DNA of 64,000 nt from Shewanella psychrophila (GCF_002005305.1 NZ_CP014782.1:2790001-2854000); one strand, 5' to 3'; counted from the first letter of the stretch, positions 55,177 to 64,000 are shown. Program-made: numbers and translations. The notes: generated from the sequence alone by a model not told the origin.

Positions 55177-55824
55177 TTACCCTCCTTGAGAAATCGAGAT
55201 AATAGAACGACGAACATCACGGATCTCTTCTTGGGCCGAGGTGATTTCAGTCATCACGTTTTTAAACTCTTGTTGTTCTGTATCCAAATCCACCTGGATC
55301 GTGTCGCAATAAGCTGTCATGGTCGCATTCATTGATTGAAGCTGATCATAAGTAACATTCTGGCTCATACCACCAGAACCAACAATCTCTTTAATGCCTT
55401 CGCTATTACCAAGCTGCTGCTTAATTATTACATCTATTTCCAATAAATAATCACTGGCCTTGCCTCCATTCAATGAAGTTGTTTTGTTATCGCCAGGCTT
55501 AGTGTTTGGCAGTCTGTCACTCATTATCAACCCCCAAAGTCTGTTAATTTCTGCAATTGCCTCAGATTTTTTAGAAATAGCATCAGCCTTAGTCTCAGCA
55601 AGTTTTGTTTGATCGGTAATATATTTGGATAAGATACTATCAATCAGCGCAAGAGGGTCCCTGCTTCCTGATGAAAACAAATATAATGAAGTTGTATCTG
55701 TACCCTGTGATTTTATAGCTTTGGCTGCGATAGGACTTTGGCTTAACGCTTGATCTAGCATCTTTGTCTCTGCTCCCTGTATGGGCATAAAAGCAGGCAT
55801 TGGTGTTACTTGAATTTCTGACAT
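55177..55824 (-). CDS. EspA/SseB-like hydrophilic translocator
   Basis: A 215-residue soluble protein. The C-terminal helix ends EEIRDVRRSIISISQGG, which recalls the EspA ending (...QYRTISGISLGK). Upstream is a coiled segment with KLAETKADAISKKSEAIAEI. No hydrophobic translocator segment is present. I infer the needle tip or filament protein; in V. parahaemolyticus T3SS2, VopW has this role and a nearby gene. Its stop adjoins the sctQ ribosome site. Confidence 0.6.
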   Translation of the reverse strand: MSEIQVTPMPAFMPIQGAETKMLDQALSQSPIAAKAIKSQGTDTTSLYLFSSGSRDPLALIDSILSKYITDQTKLAETKADAISKKSEAIAEINRLWGLIMSDRLPNTKPGDNKTTSLNGGKASDYLLEIDVIIKQQLGNSEGIKEIVGSGGMSQNVTYDQLQSMNATMTAYCDTIQVDLDTEQQEFKNVMTEITSAQEEIRDVRRSIISISQGG

Positions 55825-55838
55825 TAGAATTGTTCCTG

Positions 55839-56843
55839 TTATGGTTGAATAAAAAAAACTCGGAGTTTATCACCGTCTTTAAAAATGGCTTTATCACGTG
55901 AAATAGATTGAATCAATCCTAGACCTGGCACGCTACTTCCAACCCAATATCGATATTTATCGTCATACAAATAACGTCCAGCTCCCGACGAGTAGAAAAT
56001 CGAATATGGGAAATTGGCACTGTCTATCACTTGGGAACTATCGTTTCGCGCTGCAATATGCGCGATGACGTCCTTCAGGCCGTTCTCTTTTAGTAAAAAC
56101 ACCGCTTTGGCCCTATTATTAACAAACCAGGTATTATCAAGCTTAATAAACGACAATCCATTCTCACCAAAAACGGCCATGACTCTGTTATCAGATTCAA
56201 ATGTTTCAACTTGAATTTGATCACGTCCAGATTTTTCTATCACCTTTATCGGAACAGTTTTTTTTGAGTAACTTGACACGACTTCCACCACCAATTGGGT
56301 GAGAGCTTGAAAATTCGTCTTATCCACAACTTCAGCATTGACCTGCCAAGCCTGAGGCAAAAGATTAAGTACAGATGAGTCTAATACTTTCATTTTGCCA
56401 TTTTTAATATAACTGCCATTAAGCTGGGTAAAGTATTCCGCAATCTGAGTTTGTTGATTAACTTTAAATGCTATAAACATCCCTACGCCTAAACCAATAT
56501 TAAGTATTAAGGTAAATAGAATGACTGCACGATATTTTTTAGCACTATAGCTCATCAATTTAGGAGCACGATTGCCTTCGAGGTAGACAAAAAAAGCAAC
56601 ACCTCGTAGGCGATAGACATGCCCCTGCCTAAGTTTCTTCGATTTATCTCCCTTTTTAACCCCTTTTATTACAATGTCAGTTCCGTCATTTGAAAGCTCC
56701 CAATGCGTATTGGCAGGGACTGTCTCTGGAATACAAAGCGTGTCAGGCTTATCACTTTCACTAGCTCCGGTAATCACTAATTTGGGTTCTATAGGCAAGG
56801 TAACTCCATGTAAATGCCCATCAACAAACTCAATTAGCCACAT
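55839..56843 (-). CDS. sctD: T3SS inner-membrane ring protein SctD
   Basis: A 334-residue protein with an N-terminal cytoplasmic FHA-like domain (about 1-95, WLIEFVDGHLHGVTLPIE; GHVYRLRGVAFFVYLEGN), one membrane helix at about 106-128 (AVILFTLILNIGLGVGMFIA), and a periplasmic ring-building region to the end. This is the layout of SctD (YscD/PrgH). Its start overlaps the chaperone gene upstream by 14 bases. Confidence 0.85.
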   Translation of the reverse strand: MWLIEFVDGHLHGVTLPIEPKLVITGASESDKPDTLCIPETVPANTHWELSNDGTDIVIKGVKKGDKSKKLRQGHVYRLRGVAFFVYLEGNRAPKLMSYSAKKYRAVILFTLILNIGLGVGMFIAFKVNQQTQIAEYFTQLNGSYIKNGKMKVLDSSVLNLLPQAWQVNAEVVDKTNFQALTQLVVEVVSSYSKKTVPIKVIEKSGRDQIQVETFESDNRVMAVFGENGLSFIKLDNTWFVNNRAKAVFLLKENGLKDVIAHIAARNDSSQVIDSANFPYSIFYSSGAGRYLYDDKYRYWVGSSVPGLGLIQSISRDKAIFKDGDKLRVFFIQP

Positions 56844-57225
56844 GTAAGCTCAGCTCTTGTTTCAATGTTTTCGCAATATCCAGAGTGTTACTTAAAGTTT
56901 TTAATAACGCCTGCGGGTGTTCCGGCAGAGGTATACCACGAACAAAGAAATATTCTTCTGACTGAAACTGGGCAATATAACCATCAGAACTAAGTGAGAA
57001 ATCAGCATTTATTCTTAGCGCTACTTCCGATTGAAATGGCCCCCCTCCCATCGAGATCATGATTAAAATGGAGTCATTGAGTCCCACGCGAACACCATCC
57101 TCAATACGACAACTCATCTCATCGAAATCACAAAGGAGCGCATGGTTTTCATCTAACAATAGCGACGAACCTTGTACTAACTGAGTAAACTCCATCATCA
57201 ACAGAGTAAATTTTTTATTTTTCAT
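56830..57225 (-). CDS. CesT-family T3SS chaperone
   Basis: A 131-residue acidic protein with the class I chaperone pattern: MMEFTQLVQGSSLLLDENHA, strands ALLCDFDEMSCRIED and DSILIMISMG, then ALRINADFSLSSDGYIAQFQ and a C-terminal helix. It overlaps the lipoprotein gene (11 bases) and sctD. The cargo is unknown; it may serve the tip protein or effectors. Confidence 0.7.
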   Translation of the reverse strand: MKNKKFTLLMMEFTQLVQGSSLLLDENHALLCDFDEMSCRIEDGVRVGLNDSILIMISMGGGPFQSEVALRINADFSLSSDGYIAQFQSEEYFFVRGIPLPEHPQALLKTLSNTLDIAKTLKQELSLHVAN

Positions 57226-57973
57226 CGTAATTAAACTTCATCTCAATAATAAATCGGCGCTGCGATATCCGCTGAGTAGCTGTTGGCAATCCATTTTCAA
57301 CACTGCCTCGTAACATAATGGGGGTATCTCCCATACCTTCCGTTTGTAAATAGTATTTAACGCTATTGGCTCGTGCATTAGCCAAACGACGATTACTGGA
57401 ATAAGAGCCTGACGAATCAGCAACACCATAAACCCGTAGGCTTTCCACTGGCTGACCCCGTAGCTCCTCAATCATGCGAATTAAGATATTCTTTCCTTCT
57501 GGTGTGAGCACAGATTCATTGACCAAAAATAAACTCTGAAACACCAAACGTACATGATCCTGATTAGTGTGGTGGATCAAGACTCCAGAATCTGATTTCC
57601 ACAGCTCTGCGGAAAATGCCTTTTCTGTCGTCGCACTGACTAAATTTGAGTGGAGCCAATAGTCACCTTGGCAACTTTTTACTTCGTTAAAAGCGTAGGT
57701 GTTAATATTCGCAAGATAGTACTTACTTGATATAGCCGGTACAGCTACTTCAATACACGCATTCTGATGTGGCGAACCATCAACATATTCAGGCTCCCTT
57801 TTCACCCAATAACGCACATGGTCAATATCATCGATATTGGTGAAAAGTAAATTATATATATCCTGCTTCCATTCATGATCCCAAACTATTGAGTCCTCTC
57901 GGACATCCTGAGCACAAGAAACTAGTCCCATAAACACTCCTACAATCAGCCCTGCTTTAAACAGTCTTTGCAT
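57215..57973 (-). CDS. OmpA-like lipoprotein in the T3SS operon
   Basis: A 252-residue protein with a lipoprotein signal peptide, lipobox LVSC and lipidated C20. The C-terminal 110 residues form an OmpA/MotB peptidoglycan-binding domain: SLFLVNESVLTPEGKNILIR, LRVYGVADSSGSYSSNRRLA, ARANSVKYYL. The central region is unrecognised. It is tightly coupled to sctU (17-base overlap) and the chaperone gene. It could anchor the injectisome or the secretin to the cell wall; pilotin function is conceivable. That role is inference. Confidence 0.8.
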   Translation of the reverse strand: MQRLFKAGLIVGVFMGLVSCAQDVREDSIVWDHEWKQDIYNLLFTNIDDIDHVRYWVKREPEYVDGSPHQNACIEVAVPAISSKYYLANINTYAFNEVKSCQGDYWLHSNLVSATTEKAFSAELWKSDSGVLIHHTNQDHVRLVFQSLFLVNESVLTPEGKNILIRMIEELRGQPVESLRVYGVADSSGSYSSNRRLANARANSVKYYLQTEGMGDTPIMLRGSVENGLPTATQRISQRRFIIEMKFNYDEK

Positions 57974-59003
57974 CTTTATGCCTATTCAATTCCAATAGAA
58001 TAAATGCGATATCACGATAAAATGCTTTAGGTATAAAGTCTTCTCCTGTTCGCATGCTCTTATAAAACGCCCTTGCAAGTCCCTTATGCTCCAAAATCGG
58101 AATATTAAGCCCCTCCAATCTTCGTCGCTCTTCCAGTGCAAGTGATTCCGTACTAATCTGTAACACCACAGGGACTTTATCTATCAAACGGTCATAACAA
58201 ATTGGCACCAAAATATGCGTCGGATTCGCAATCGCAAAGGTTGGACTACGTCCTTTTGTTATAGGAGTGTCCATGACCTCACGCATTTGCCGCTTTCGCT
58301 CCGACTTCATTTCCGGTGAACCTTCGGTTTCTTTCATCTCATTTTTCATTTCCGTAAATGTCATTCTATTTTTGCGGTTAAAGTGATAACGCTCAACCAT
58401 CAAATCTATACATCCAAGACTGACTCCGTACACAAAAAAAAGCATTGAAACCAGCCCGATATATAACATTAAGTTGTAAATGAAATAGGAGGTGTTATTG
58501 ACTTGCGCCAAGGTATTTAACTCGCTCCCCCCGACATCCGATACATACTTCAAGAGAAACAATAAAAAGATTAGTTCGAGGACCTTACGCAAAGAGCGGG
58601 ATATAGCCTCAATCCCAAAAATATTTTTAGCCCCCGTCACTGGGCTTATTTTTTCCATTTTAAGGCCCAAAGACTCAGTACTGAATACAGTTTTATTAAT
58701 CAAGACCCAACTGATAGCCGCCATAATGAGCTTAACCATAAACAAGATGAAGATCCCCCAAGCAATAACCGAATAAAGAATCCCAAAACCAGTTGATATA
58801 TCGGCATATAACATCACCTCTAACCAATCATTGGCCGATTGAAACACCAGATAAATTGCACCGATAAATACCACTGTAAATACCACTAATTCCATCGTAG
58901 GCTCGGCCAATTCAGTTTTAGGAAACTGACCCTTTTTCATTAAATCTTTGAGCTTCTTCTCTGTCGGTGGATACTTTTTAGGTTCAGTAGATTCATTTGA
59001 CAT
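57957..59003 (-). CDS. sctU: T3SS autoprotease/switch protein SctU
   Basis: A 348-residue FlhB/YscU homologue with four membrane helices (about 36-205) and a cytoplasmic domain. The autocleavage motif NPTH is N260-H263 in AIANPTHILVPICYD. SctU controls the switch from needle to translocator export. It follows sctV with a four-base gap. Confidence 0.96.
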   Translation of the reverse strand: MSNESTEPKKYPPTEKKLKDLMKKGQFPKTELAEPTMELVVFTVVFIGAIYLVFQSANDWLEVMLYADISTGFGILYSVIAWGIFILFMVKLIMAAISWVLINKTVFSTESLGLKMEKISPVTGAKNIFGIEAISRSLRKVLELIFLLFLLKYVSDVGGSELNTLAQVNNTSYFIYNLMLYIGLVSMLFFVYGVSLGCIDLMVERYHFNRKNRMTFTEMKNEMKETEGSPEMKSERKRQMREVMDTPITKGRSPTFAIANPTHILVPICYDRLIDKVPVVLQISTESLALEERRRLEGLNIPILEHKGLARAFYKSMRTGEDFIPKAFYRDIAFILLELNRHKDAKTV

Positions 59004-59007
59004 AGTA

Positions 59008-60891
59008 TTACATCACAACCTGCAGTGGCTCAGAGCTAACGACACAGCTCGGTTCAGCTATATCACCATGGCTACAAACAGAAATCGTCGACACCACTTG
59101 CTGAAAGAATGATTTAACAGAATTAATTTCAGTATCATTCACCACTAGAGTTGGCTTACAGCCGTACTGAGTCGTCATACGTATAATTTCCTTACGCAAT
59201 GAAGATTGCAACTCAATCAAACGATCCAAATCCTCATTTTCCCCCATCACAAAAGTTTCGATACACTCCGTTAATTCAGGGGTGAGCAGTGCAACATAAA
59301 TTTGTCCATCGCAGTTCATCAATCGTGATGTGATCTCGTAGCGAGCTTGGTTCCTGATGCGATTCAGCCAGTTTTTAGGTTCGTTATCTATTCGAGACCA
59401 ATAGATCAGAGCCTCAAAGAATGTCACTCTATCAAGATAAAACTCTCTGGCACGTATCATCTCTTTAATGACATCATGTACACGATTCAAACCGAGCGCA
59501 GCATCTATCTCGTTCTTCATTACTTCACTTTGGCTCGCAAGTCCGTCAATAATATTGCTGGTGTATTGGAGGTTATACTTTTCAATAAGGCACTTATTTA
59601 AAAAGTATTCCACTATTGTGGCAATACTTTGAGTCGACGCATCACTAATAAAGACTTCGTCTCCTAGTACTTCGATCAATTCTAAAGAGCTTTCCTGAGA
59701 AAAGGAGTAGATGCAAATACCTGAGATATACACTTCAATGTCACACTCCAGATCCCTCTCTATGATTATTGAAGGCGTCCCTAACGCTTGGCCCCAAAGT
59801 GTTTGCTCAATACGATGAAGACTAGTATCAACTAAGGTTTGATGCTGAGGCTCTCGTAACACCATTTTCAAGGACTCATAAAGGCCACTTCCTGCAGCCA
59901 CTGTACTCGTCACTTTCTTTGGCTGGCCGTGTATTCGCCAAAGTAGACATGCTATCAGTGCACACATAAGAAACAGAATCACGCACACAAACAATAGGCT
60001 AGGACGGGCTAAACCGAGTACGAATATAAAACAACCAATAACCAAGAGGCTTTTCCAAAAGCTGCTAACCTGCTTTGCCATCTGTCCCATAAATGAGCCA
60101 GAATCCTCCTCTCCTTTGATGCGTGTTAAGTAAACGCCACAAGCGATTGAAAGCAGTAAACTTGGTATTTGTGATACCAAACCATCGCCTATTGTCAGTA
60201 CGGAAAAACGATTAATACTCTCAGATAAAGTGAGATCAAACTGATTGACCCCAACATAAATACCGCCAAAAAGATTTACTAAACTAATTAAAATACCGGC
60301 TATAGAGTCGCCTTTTACAAACTTCATCGCCCCATCGAGTGAACCAAAAAGTTTATTCTCGGTATTGAGGTCTGCACGCATTTTCTGTGCCTGATCACCT
60401 GTTATCAAACCGCTTTTCAGATCGCCATCTATACTCATTTGCTTGCCAGGCAAGGCGTCAAGAGAAAATCGAGCGCCCACTTCCGCTACCCTTTCACCAC
60501 CTTTTGTCACAACTAAAAACTGAACAATAGTGATGATAATGAAGATCAACAAGCCTGAAATAAGATTGCCACCCATCACGAACTCACCCACAGTCTCAAT
60601 GACGTCACCAACATCCTCGTTAGCAATGATATTTCGCGTTGTAGCAATAGAAAGTAATAATCGGAACGTCGTCAACAGCAAGACTACCGTTGGCAAGAAT
60701 GTCACCTTAAGGGGCTGATCATTCTCTAACATGATAACTAAAAGCAACACCGAGCTAGTAAAGCTAATTAATATAAAAATATCAATTAGCCCCCCTGGTA
60801 GAGTGAATAGAATAATCGTTGGCAGCATAAGTGCGATGATGATACTGCTAGGATTAAACATGAACAGATTACGACGAAAATACTTAATCAT
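59008..60891 (-). CDS. sctV: T3SS major export apparatus protein SctV
   Basis: A 627-residue FlhA/YscV homologue. The N-terminal half has seven to eight membrane helices and the family segments TTFRLLLSIATTRNI and FLVVTKGGERVAEVGARFSL DALPGKQMSID (written in two parts). The cytoplasmic domain from about 340 is shorter than in YscV (704). It binds SctO and chaperone-substrate complexes. It overlaps sctL by four bases. Confidence 0.96.
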   Translation of the reverse strand: MIKYFRRNLFMFNPSSIIIALMLPTIILFTLPGGLIDIFILISFTSSVLLLVIMLENDQPLKVTFLPTVVLLLTTFRLLLSIATTRNIIANEDVGDVIETVGEFVMGGNLISGLLIFIIITIVQFLVVTKGGERVAEVGARFSLDALPGKQMSIDGDLKSGLITGDQAQKMRADLNTENKLFGSLDGAMKFVKGDSIAGILISLVNLFGGIYVGVNQFDLTLSESINRFSVLTIGDGLVSQIPSLLLSIACGVYLTRIKGEEDSGSFMGQMAKQVSSFWKSLLVIGCFIFVLGLARPSLLFVCVILFLMCALIACLLWRIHGQPKKVTSTVAAGSGLYESLKMVLREPQHQTLVDTSLHRIEQTLWGQALGTPSIIIERDLECDIEVYISGICIYSFSQESSLELIEVLGDEVFISDASTQSIATIVEYFLNKCLIEKYNLQYTSNIIDGLASQSEVMKNEIDAALGLNRVHDVIKEMIRAREFYLDRVTFFEALIYWSRIDNEPKNWLNRIRNQARYEITSRLMNCDGQIYVALLTPELTECIETFVMGENEDLDRLIELQSSLRKEIIRMTTQYGCKPTLVVNDTEINSVKSFFQQVVSTISVCSHGDIAEPSCVVSSEPLQVVM

Positions 60892-61496
60892 ATGCTGTCC
60901 AAACTACGACCTAGCTCTTCGACGATAGATAGAGTATCTATGCTGACCAGGTTATCCTCACTTTCAATCGTTAGCACGACTCCCCCATTTTCAAACACTT
61001 GCTCAACAGACAAAGTGTTATCTTCGTCATCTATTGCTTTATGGAGTAAATCGATAAGATGACCTATCACTGCCTCATTTAAGCTAAGTGAGGGTAGGCG
61101 TGATTTGACCTTAGTAGCTATCGTACTTTTCAACTCATCTTTTAACGTATTTAAGCTATGGTATTGCGCTGCAACAAGTTCAGTGAGCTGTTGATTTGCC
61201 TTTTCAAACCAAAGAGCCTGATTGACCATTAATTTATCTTCCATCTCATTATGCAAATCAGCCACATGAAGGTTGAGCGCTTGCTCCTTCTCTTCAATAA
61301 GATGCACAACTTGTTCTTCAACTAGCTGTTGATATTGCTCAACCCTCTCTTCCAAAGCCGAAAGCAAGGATTTAGCCTCGGTGTAAATGAGGACATCAGA
61401 CTTCTTTATCACATTTGAATGCCGCTCTTTCTTAAATAGAATCTGTGGGATAGTTCTCTGGTCTGAATTAATTTCTATGTACAAGGCATACCTCAT
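60888..61496 (-). CDS. sctL: T3SS stator protein SctL
   Basis: About 202 residues from the ATG at 61496. A TTG at 61484 with GAGGT before it and an upstream TTG at 61541 are alternatives. The long coiled coil (about 45-120, ALEERVEQYQQLVEEQVVHL; LNLHVADLHNEMEDKLM) followed by a C-terminal domain with VVLTIESEDNLVSIDTLSIV is the FliH/YscL profile. SctL links SctN to SctQ. It overlaps sctV by four bases (ATGA). Confidence 0.8.
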   Translation of the reverse strand: MRYALYIEINSDQRTIPQILFKKERHSNVIKKSDVLIYTEAKSLLSALEERVEQYQQLVEEQVVHLIEEKEQALNLHVADLHNEMEDKLMVNQALWFEKANQQLTELVAAQYHSLNTLKDELKSTIATKVKSRLPSLSLNEAVIGHLIDLLHKAIDDEDNTLSVEQVFENGGVVLTIESEDNLVSIDTLSIVEELGRSLDSI

Positions 61497-61547
61497 TCTG
61501 GTTTCGAAATAATCATACTCAATCCTGAAACGGCACAACAAAAGAAA

Positions 61548-61588
61548 AAAAAAGACTAAACCTGAACTCTTATGATTTAGTCTTTTTT
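61548..61588 (-). terminator. Intrinsic terminator between effector gene and sctL
   Basis: AAAAAAGACTAAA and TTTAGTCTTTTTT form a 13-bp stem with a 15-base loop; T-runs follow on either strand. It lies after the repeat effector gene and just before sctL, so it would end the effector transcript or attenuate read-through into sctL. Confidence 0.75.
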
Positions 61589-61618
61589 CAATGATTTATG
61601 AATCTTTTACTGAATGGC

Positions 61619-63826
61619 TTACTGACTGGATGATGAAGAAAAAGATAGTGAAACCAAGTTATCTATTTTTACTGGAGGGACGTACATTATTAAACTTCCA
61701 TTATCCCTTGCTAGTTTGTTTAAATGACTATTAGTTTTGAAATCCAATCCTGCCATTTCCTTATAATTTGGCAGGCGATGTTTAGGTATAATCTGGAGAC
61801 GTTCCTTTACCCTCTCCCTGACATTATTCATTGGACCAACCAAGTAATTCTGACCACGCATGCTCACCGCCCCTTGGCTCAATAGCACCTTCGTATTCAA
61901 ACTTTGCAGATACGCGTTAAGATCGTTTTTCCGCCACTCCTTAAATTCAAACGAATCTGTTTTTCCTCTAAGCCATTCTGGTATAGGTCGCCATGAGCCC
62001 ATAAATGTTCCTGCTTCGGGACGATCTAGGAACTTAGGTACTTTATACTGAATATGCCCACCATTCTTCCCTATAAACCTAGACCCTATTTTATCCAAGT
62101 CGACTTTATTCTTCCCTTCAGCGAGCCCACTATCAGATGTTATGTCATTTTTAGTAGTATTGTCTGGCGTCACCTTCCTCTGCTCACCAGTCTGTACCTG
62201 TCTAGTCGCCCCCCTATTGCCGACATTAGTTTGTCCGCCCATATGCGTAGTCATACTGCCAATATTATATCTTAGCCCTTGACTGTAATTACTCCCCATT
62301 TGTGCCCCATTAGTCAGGCTAACGGGAGCAGGTATCGGCCCACCCCGTTTTATGTCAGTCTGAATCTTGGCAGCTTGAGTCTCAGTCGGAGCAACTGTTG
62401 CTACAGTATCAGTCTCAATCTGACTGCCGATGGCCTGCTCCGTATTGCTGCCTTTTCTCTTGTGAGTACTGTCAAGGTTATATCTTGGCCCGGGACTGTA
62501 ATTACTGCCTGTTTGTGCACCATTAGTCAGGCTAACAGATGCAGGTATCGGCACTTTCCATTTTTTCCCAGTATAAACTTTAATTGCTTGGGTCTCTGTC
62601 GGAACACCTGTTACTACTGTATCAGTCTCAACCTGATTACCGATGGCCTGCTCCGTATTGCTGCCTTTTCTCTTGTGAGTACTGTCAAGGTTATATCTTG
62701 GCCCGGGACTGTAATTACTGCCCGCTTGTGCGCCATTAGTCAGGCTAACAGATACAGGTATCGGCACTTTCCATTTTTTTCCAGTATAAACTTTAGCTGC
62801 TTGGGTCTCTGTCGGAACACCTGTTGCTACAGTATCAGTCACACCCTTGGCAGCTTGCGTCTCTGTCGAGATCAAAGCATAAGCAGTGACACCATCTCTT
62901 CCAACGATATCCACCATTTGTACATCAGCGGTCCCCCCTCCTTCACGAAGAAAATGAGACAAACCGGCTAAGTTAGGATCGGAAGAGTTTTGATGCTTTA
63001 ACCTCAGATCCTCCAATCGCTTTTCACTGACATGTGGCAACGTCTTATCAACCTTCACCTGATTTATATCGGTAAAAGAGTTACTCGCACGATCAATCAA
63101 TGAAACATTGGTTGTTTGCGTCCCTTCATCAGCCCTCGACTCAGCTGGAGTATTCACCATGTCCTCTGTTTCAGAGTTCGCGAGTCCGCCACCTTGATCG
63201 TCTAGAAAGATATACCAACTGTTATAATTGTTGGTATTAAAACAATGATTAAATGTATTTCCTCTCCCCCCTACATCAGTCACATCAGTCACATCTTCCG
63301 ATTCATGTGTTGGTTCAGTCGGCGCAGGTGCATTAAATAAATGTTTGGGTGGCAAAACTGGCTTATCTTCATGTTTAGGTGACTCTGACTCTGATTTTTT
63401 CTTTTCTTTATCCCCTACAACAAACTCAGAGCCTCCATACATAGTTATCGCTGATGCATTGCCATACATGATTACAAATACTGTAGGTAATAAGCTAAGC
63501 CCACCAGTAAAAGGGGCTAATACGGCACCAAGAGTAACCGCTCCGGCAATAGACGCTAAGTGAACCTTTGCCTTCTTATCGTTGCTTACTCTATTGGATT
63601 TTTTACTGCTTTTTTTACTCTGTCTTGATTCAGTTCCTCCTGTTCCTAAGATAGTCGGAACAGAGGTTATCCCATCCGGAGATTGTGGTTCTACAGCTCC
63701 TAATATTGGAGTAGTTGCCTCCAACAAAGAAGCTGACCGAGTCAGCTTGCCTCGGGGAGTTTCATTACCTAAACTCGATTGGCTGGGGAGGGAGACACTT
63801 CGAGTTAATCCAGGAGTAGATACCAT
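61619..63826 (-). CDS. Large repeat-bearing effector, VopV position
   Basis: A 735-residue protein, Ser/Thr/Pro-rich at the N-terminus (LTRSVSLPS, LTRSASLLE) like a type III signal. A hydrophobic Gly-rich stretch lies at about 88-122 (IAGAVTLGAVLAPFTGGLSL). Three 71-residue repeats follow (about 325-535; TETQAAKVYTGKKWKVPIP, SLTNGAQAGSNYSPGPRYN), the third degenerate, then a folded C-terminal 190 residues. GAGG precedes the ATG. In V. parahaemolyticus the actin-binding repeat effector VopV lies next to the vscV2/L2 genes, so this is its positional counterpart; I see no proof of sequence homology. A chaperone gene ends one base before it. Confidence 0.7.
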   Translation of the reverse strand: MVSTPGLTRSVSLPSQSSLGNETPRGKLTRSASLLEATTPILGAVEPQSPDGITSVPTILGTGGTESRQSKKSSKKSNRVSNDKKAKVHLASIAGAVTLGAVLAPFTGGLSLLPTVFVIMYGNASAITMYGGSEFVVGDKEKKKSESESPKHEDKPVLPPKHLFNAPAPTEPTHESEDVTDVTDVGGRGNTFNHCFNTNNYNSWYIFLDDQGGGLANSETEDMVNTPAESRADEGTQTTNVSLIDRASNSFTDINQVKVDKTLPHVSEKRLEDLRLKHQNSSDPNLAGLSHFLREGGGTADVQMVDIVGRDGVTAYALISTETQAAKGVTDTVATGVPTETQAAKVYTGKKWKVPIPVSVSLTNGAQAGSNYSPGPRYNLDSTHKRKGSNTEQAIGNQVETDTVVTGVPTETQAIKVYTGKKWKVPIPASVSLTNGAQTGSNYSPGPRYNLDSTHKRKGSNTEQAIGSQIETDTVATVAPTETQAAKIQTDIKRGGPIPAPVSLTNGAQMGSNYSQGLRYNIGSMTTHMGGQTNVGNRGATRQVQTGEQRKVTPDNTTKNDITSDSGLAEGKNKVDLDKIGSRFIGKNGGHIQYKVPKFLDRPEAGTFMGSWRPIPEWLRGKTDSFEFKEWRKNDLNAYLQSLNTKVLLSQGAVSMRGQNYLVGPMNNVRERVKERLQIIPKHRLPNYKEMAGLDFKTNSHLNKLARDNGSLIMYVPPVKIDNLVSLSFSSSSSQ
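62255..62860 (-). repeat. 213-bp tandem repeats in the effector gene
   Basis: GCACTTTCCA recurs at 62551 and 62764, an exact 213-bp period (71 codons). A third, diverged unit lies 213 bp further left near 62338. The two right-hand units are nearly identical at DNA level, which points to recent duplication or gene conversion. Confidence 0.88.
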
Positions 63827-63827
63827 A

Positions 63828-64000
63828 TTAAAACCTCATATTTTCAAATAAATTAATGGCGAAGTGCCTAACTTCATCTTCTAAATAGTCTTGCTCTACA
63901 ATAGTGAACGTGAGAAATCCATCGACGCGAATAAACATGCCTTTTGTCATAATTTCAAACTGTAAAATCATCTCTATTACCGTTTCTAAATTGCCGAGGT
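63828..64000 (-). CDS. T3SS chaperone, C-terminal part (partial)
   Basis: The frame enters from the right edge and ends at TAA 63828-63830. The visible 56 residues read VIEMILQFEIMTKGMFIRVD, then FLTFTIVEQDYLEDEVRHFA and a final helix NLFENMRF. A beta hairpin followed by an acidic C-terminal helix fits class I chaperones. Its stop lies one base before the effector start, and that effector's GAGG ribosome site is in its last codons, so it is probably the dedicated chaperone. Confidence 0.6.
   Translation of the reverse strand, partial: LGNLETVIEMILQFEIMTKGMFIRVDGFLTFTIVEQDYLEDEVRHFAINLFENMRF

Noticed and set aside
62279..62971. 230-codon plus-strand frame
   Set aside because: It is the opposite strand of the repeat effector; its length comes from the repeats, and it has no ribosome site.

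Overview
The window looks like a gammaproteobacterial chromosome of the Shewanella type. The first 26 kb carries a gene order that I recognise from memory of Shewanella oneidensis: nadB / ygfX-sdhE / nhaR-nhaA / thyA / TSUP permease / ptsP-rppH / mutH / cyaC / oxyR / diguanylate cyclase / hptA / radical SAM / gltBD / mtnN / cbiB. These genes are intact and ordinary. Three things stand out there: lgt is absent from the usual ptsP-lgt-thyA cluster, two gene ends have left degenerate duplicated copies beside them (cyaC tail, mtnN head), and the rppH-mutH gap holds DnaA-box-like sites.

From about 26.3 kb the DNA becomes AT-rich and gene-poor, with transposase remnants, two complete IS3-family insertions, a decaying isochorismatase/GlxA-regulator locus and several proteins of effector type. 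The effector candidates are a 500-residue protein with HELNH and Cys/His motifs (29.3-30.8 kb), two tandem paralogues with a C-terminal DcpS/HIT-like domain (34.9-37.2 kb), a third gene of the same cluster cut by an IS that can be reconstructed to the base (37.3-39.5 kb), and a VopL/VopF-like actin nucleator with proline-rich and WH2-like motifs (43.7-45.2 kb).

From 45.7 kb to the right edge lies a type III secretion system, almost all on the minus strand: export apparatus SctR, S, T, U, V; ATPase complex SctN, SctL, SctO; a C-ring SpoA protein (SctQ); inner ring SctD; secretin SctC; needle SctF; an EspA/SseB-like tip protein; two or three CesT-type chaperones; an OmpA-like lipoprotein; and a large repeat-bearing effector. 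SctJ, SctI and the hydrophobic translocators are not seen and may lie beyond the right edge.

Regulation appears to be of the Vibrio parahaemolyticus T3SS2 kind. A ToxR-like transmembrane winged-helix gene overlaps a small membrane-anchored periplasmic partner gene (VtrA/VtrC architecture, 41.0-42.2 kb). A second ToxR-like regulator with a C-terminal membrane anchor (VtrB architecture) sits inside the secretion operon, preceded by three 51-bp repeats. The most notable signals are this VtrAC/VtrB-like circuit, the DcpS-like effector pair, the three-gene effector operon with a shared N-terminal module, and a perfect 172-bp tandem duplication that breaks the repeat protein in the SctP position. 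All functional names rest on reading motifs, architecture and order; no database search was run.
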